NCBI GenBank assembly: GCA_036636255.1
Contig: JAVWOV010000044.1
Location: 1 to 7,445, forward strand
DNA from: CALVXC01 sp036636255
Lineage (GTDB): Bacteria > Bacillota_I > Bacilli_A > RF39 > UBA660
Reading direction: 5' to 3'
DNA: 7,445 bases
A program made the translations under genes and the position numbers. Position 1 is the stretch's first letter. Every line of letters begins with the position of its first letter. The notes under the pieces are model-generated. The model did no database searches and was not told the origin of the DNA. It saw only the letters and a program-made list of their open reading frames with translations. Positions 5,906 through 7,445 of this stretch are shown here, one piece after another.

Positions 5906-6688
5906 ATGAAAATTTATTGGGATTTAGTATTATTACTTAATTTTTCTTTTGATTTTTTACTCTTATTATGCGTATCTATTTTATTAAGACGTAATGTTAG
6001 ATTTTATAAATTATTATTAGGAGCTTTTATTGGGAGTATAAGTATTTTATTTTTATTTATTAAAATCACTTCATTACAATTATTTCTACTAAAAATTTTT
6101 ATTAGTTTTTTAATGCTTATTGTAGTTTTTAAGTATAAAAATTTAAAATATTTTTTAGCTAATTGTGGTTATTTTTATATGGCAAGTTTAGTTTTAGGGG
6201 GATGTTTGTATTTTTTAAATGTGGAGTTTTCATATAAGCATGTGGGGTTAGTTTTTTATCATAATGGACTTAGTATTAATTTTATTTTTTTATTTTTTTT
6301 ATCACCAATTATTTTGTATATTTATATTAAACAAGGAATAAGATTAAGAAGAAGTTACAATAATTATTATAAGGTAGATATTTATATTAATGATCAAATT
6401 ATTAGGTGTAATGGTTATTTTGATACGGGTAATAATTTAGTTGATCCTTATAAAGGACGACCTATTATTTTGGTTAGTAAAGATAAAATTTTACCAGATA
6501 GTAATGTTATTTTAGTACCTTTTCAAAGTTGTAGTGGTAATTCGTTACTTCGGTGTTTTCCTGTTTCTCATATTGTTATTAAGAAAATTGGCGTACGAAA
6601 AAATGTTTTAGTTGGTGTTATGAATGACAAAATAAATATAGATGGAATTGATTGTTTATTAAACAATCAATTAATGGAGGGTAAATAA
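5906..6688 (+). CDS. spoIIGA: SpoIIGA, pro-sigma-E processing membrane protease
   Basis: SpoIIGA is the sporulation-specific aspartic protease that cuts pro-SigE after the polar septum forms, triggered from the forespore by SpoIIR. The 260-residue product has an N-terminal half with five hydrophobic spans (about 4-24, 34-52, 56-76, 84-104, 122-142) and a C-terminal cytosolic protease domain. This domain contains GYFDTGNNLVDP (170-181), with the catalytic Asp173 in a DTG motif, and a following GRPIILV strand. The family usually runs near 300 residues, so this one is compact; it opens with MKIYWDLVLLLNF, typical of the family. The ATG at 5906 is chosen because GGGTGA (5896-5901) precedes it; the frame also extends up to a TTG at 5870, but that lies inside the terminator. 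Its stop overlaps the sigE ATG by one base, so protease and substrate are co-translated. SpoIIR is not in the window. Confidence 0.94.
   Translation: MKIYWDLVLLLNFSFDFLLLLCVSILLRRNVRFYKLLLGAFIGSISILFLFIKITSLQLFLLKIFISFLMLIVVFKYKNLKYFLANCGYFYMASLVLGGCLYFLNVEFSYKHVGLVFYHNGLSINFIFLFFLSPIILYIYIKQGIRLRRSYNNYYKVDIYINDQIIRCNGYFDTGNNLVDPYKGRPIILVSKDKILPDSNVILVPFQSCSGNSLLRCFPVSHIVIKKIGVRKNVLVGVMNDKINIDGIDCLLNNQLMEGK
6676..6681 (+). promoter_or_regulatory. Strong ribosome binding site of sigE
   Basis: GGAGGG inside the last codons of spoIIGA lies six bases before the sigE ATG. With the TAATG overlap it allows both fresh initiation and coupling, and fixes the sigE start, which matters for the length of the pro-sequence. 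Confidence 0.8.
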
Positions 6689-7374
6689 TGTTTATTAAGT
6701 TACAAGCGTTCTTTATTAGAATTTTTGGTGATAATGGGGTTTTTTATATTGGTAGTACGGATAAGCTACCAGAACCTTTATCAAAAGATGATGAGGTTTC
6801 AAATGTTTTAAAGGCAATGGAAGGAAATACGCTTGCTAAGAATAAATTAATTGAACATAATTTAAGATTAGTTGTTTACTTGGCTAAGAAGTATGATAAT
6901 ACAGGTATAGATTTAGAAGATTTAGTTAGTATTGGAACGATTGGTTTAATTAAAGGAGTTAATACATATAAACTTGATAAGAACATTAAACTGGCTACTT
7001 ATGCTTCTAGATGTATCGATAATGAAATTTTAATGTATTTGCGCAAAAATAAAAAGCGTAAAGGCGAGGTTAGTTTTGAAGATAATCTTAGTTATGACGC
7101 GGATGGTAACGAGCTACATTTAGAAGATATTTTAGGTACAGAACCAGATATTGTTACTAAAGAGCTTGAAAAAAATATTGAAAAAAAGATGCTATATGAC
7201 GAAGTGATTAAGTTAAATAAACGTGATAAACAAATAATGACATTAAGATATGGCTTGTTTAATCAAGAAGAAATGACACAGAAAGATGTAGCAACTATGA
7301 TGGGAATTAGTCAGTCTTATATTTCACGAATCGAAAAAAAATTAATTAAAAAGTTTAAAAGTAATATTAAATAG
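6688..7374 (+). CDS. sigE: Pro-sigma-E, early mother-cell sporulation sigma factor
   Basis: This sigma-70 family factor directs RNA polymerase to early mother-cell sporulation genes once its pro-sequence is removed. The 228 residues contain region 2 (LRLVVYLAKKYDNTGIDLEDL, about 59-79, the core-binding SIGTIGLIKGVNTY at 81-94, then LATYASRCIDNEILMYLR at 102-119, for -10 recognition) and region 4 with the helix-turn-helix TQKDVATMMGISQSYISRIE (197-216). The N-terminus is a basic, amphipathic stretch (FIKLQAFFIRIF) followed by VFYIG (18-22), equivalent to the VYYIG cleavage site of the Bacillus protein, with mature SigE then starting near Tyr20. The pro-sequence is thus about 19 residues against 27 in B. 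subtilis. SigK is the close alternative, but linkage to spoIIGA and the PLSKD context (30-34) favour SigE. No sigG follows within the window, and no terminator is visible after the stop. Confidence 0.95.
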   Translation: MFIKLQAFFIRIFGDNGVFYIGSTDKLPEPLSKDDEVSNVLKAMEGNTLAKNKLIEHNLRLVVYLAKKYDNTGIDLEDLVSIGTIGLIKGVNTYKLDKNIKLATYASRCIDNEILMYLRKNKKRKGEVSFEDNLSYDADGNELHLEDILGTEPDIVTKELEKNIEKKMLYDEVIKLNKRDKQIMTLRYGLFNQEEMTQKDVATMMGISQSYISRIEKKLIKKFKSNIK

Positions 7375-7393
7375 TTCTAATATTATAAAAAAA

Positions 7394-7445
7394 GAGTCTG
7401 TAAATAAATCTGTGTAAATAAAACCTTTCCATGATAAAATATATA
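7394..7445 (+). mobile_element. Possible outer end of an IS256-family insertion sequence (partial)
   Basis: Twenty bases after sigE the sequence changes to GAGTCTGTAAATAAAT followed by CTGTGTAAATAAA. This resembles, from memory, the terminal inverted repeats of IS256-group (mutator-type) elements in low-GC Gram-positives, which often show GA-CTGT and TGTGTAAA blocks. The two blocks form an imperfect direct repeat (7397-7408 and 7409-7422, differing by an inserted GT). An extended -10-like TGATAAAAT (7432-7440) follows, where a transposase promoter would be expected. No transposase codons and no partner repeat are in the window, so this is a tentative call. Confidence 0.4.

Noticed and set aside
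1..7445. Mycoplasma-like genetic code (TGA as Trp)
   Set aside because: The tryptophans seen in divIB and spoIIGA use TGG, and the conserved genes have no in-frame TGA. All stops are TAA or TAG, which fits AT-rich Firmicutes; sporulation genes also argue against Mollicutes.
1..7445. CRISPR arrays, tRNA or rRNA genes, toxin-antitoxin or phage modules
   Set aside because: No regularly spaced repeats, cloverleaf-like segments or related coding signatures were seen on either strand.

Overview
The window is strongly AT-rich and reads as a piece of a low-GC, spore-forming Firmicutes chromosome (Bacilli / Erysipelotrichia-like; the exact lineage cannot be fixed from sequence alone). Evidence for this is a Bacillus-type order of wall and division genes joined directly to spoIIGA-sigE, which are found in endospore formers. 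All seven intact genes are on the + strand. All stop at TAA or TAG, and the few tryptophans are encoded by TGG, so nothing suggests a recoded TGA.

Bases 1-396 hold no convincing gene. There is a short GC-richer patch at the left edge that may be the remnant of something cut by the window, an A7:T7 hairpin, and a near-consensus sigma-A-type promoter (TTGTAA-17-TATAAT) about 95 bases before murG. Then follow murG (last membrane-side step of lipid II synthesis), murB (cytosolic UDP-MurNAc synthesis) and divIB/ftsQ (divisome membrane protein), packed with 1-8 base gaps as one transcription unit.

A 232-base T-rich gap separates divIB from ftsA. It carries a second good promoter (TTTACT-17-TATAAT) just before ftsA, giving a leader of only about 20 bases. 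ftsA (actin-like membrane tether) and ftsZ (tubulin-like ring protein) are 12 bases apart. A compact intrinsic terminator begins inside the ftsZ stop codon. The ylxW, ylxX and sbp genes that sit between divIB and ftsA in Bacillus subtilis are absent.

Between ftsZ and spoIIGA is an undescribed 58-residue single-span membrane protein, readable only if one base is added to an A6 run (or if translation or transcription slips there). A second terminator follows it, then spoIIGA (membrane aspartic protease) and sigE (inactive pro-sigma factor), overlapping by one base as TAATG. SpoIIGA is expected to cut the unusually short (about 19-residue) N-terminal pro-sequence of SigE to start the mother-cell programme, so the window links septum formation to compartment-specific sporulation. 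sigG, which follows sigE in Bacillus, is not in the remaining 71 bases. Instead the sequence there looks like the outer end of an IS256-type insertion sequence running off the window.

No wholly new multi-gene system was found. The items most worth a second look are the frameshifted small membrane ORF, the short SigE pro-sequence, the regulatory overlap at the spoIIGA promoter and the possible IS boundary behind sigE.
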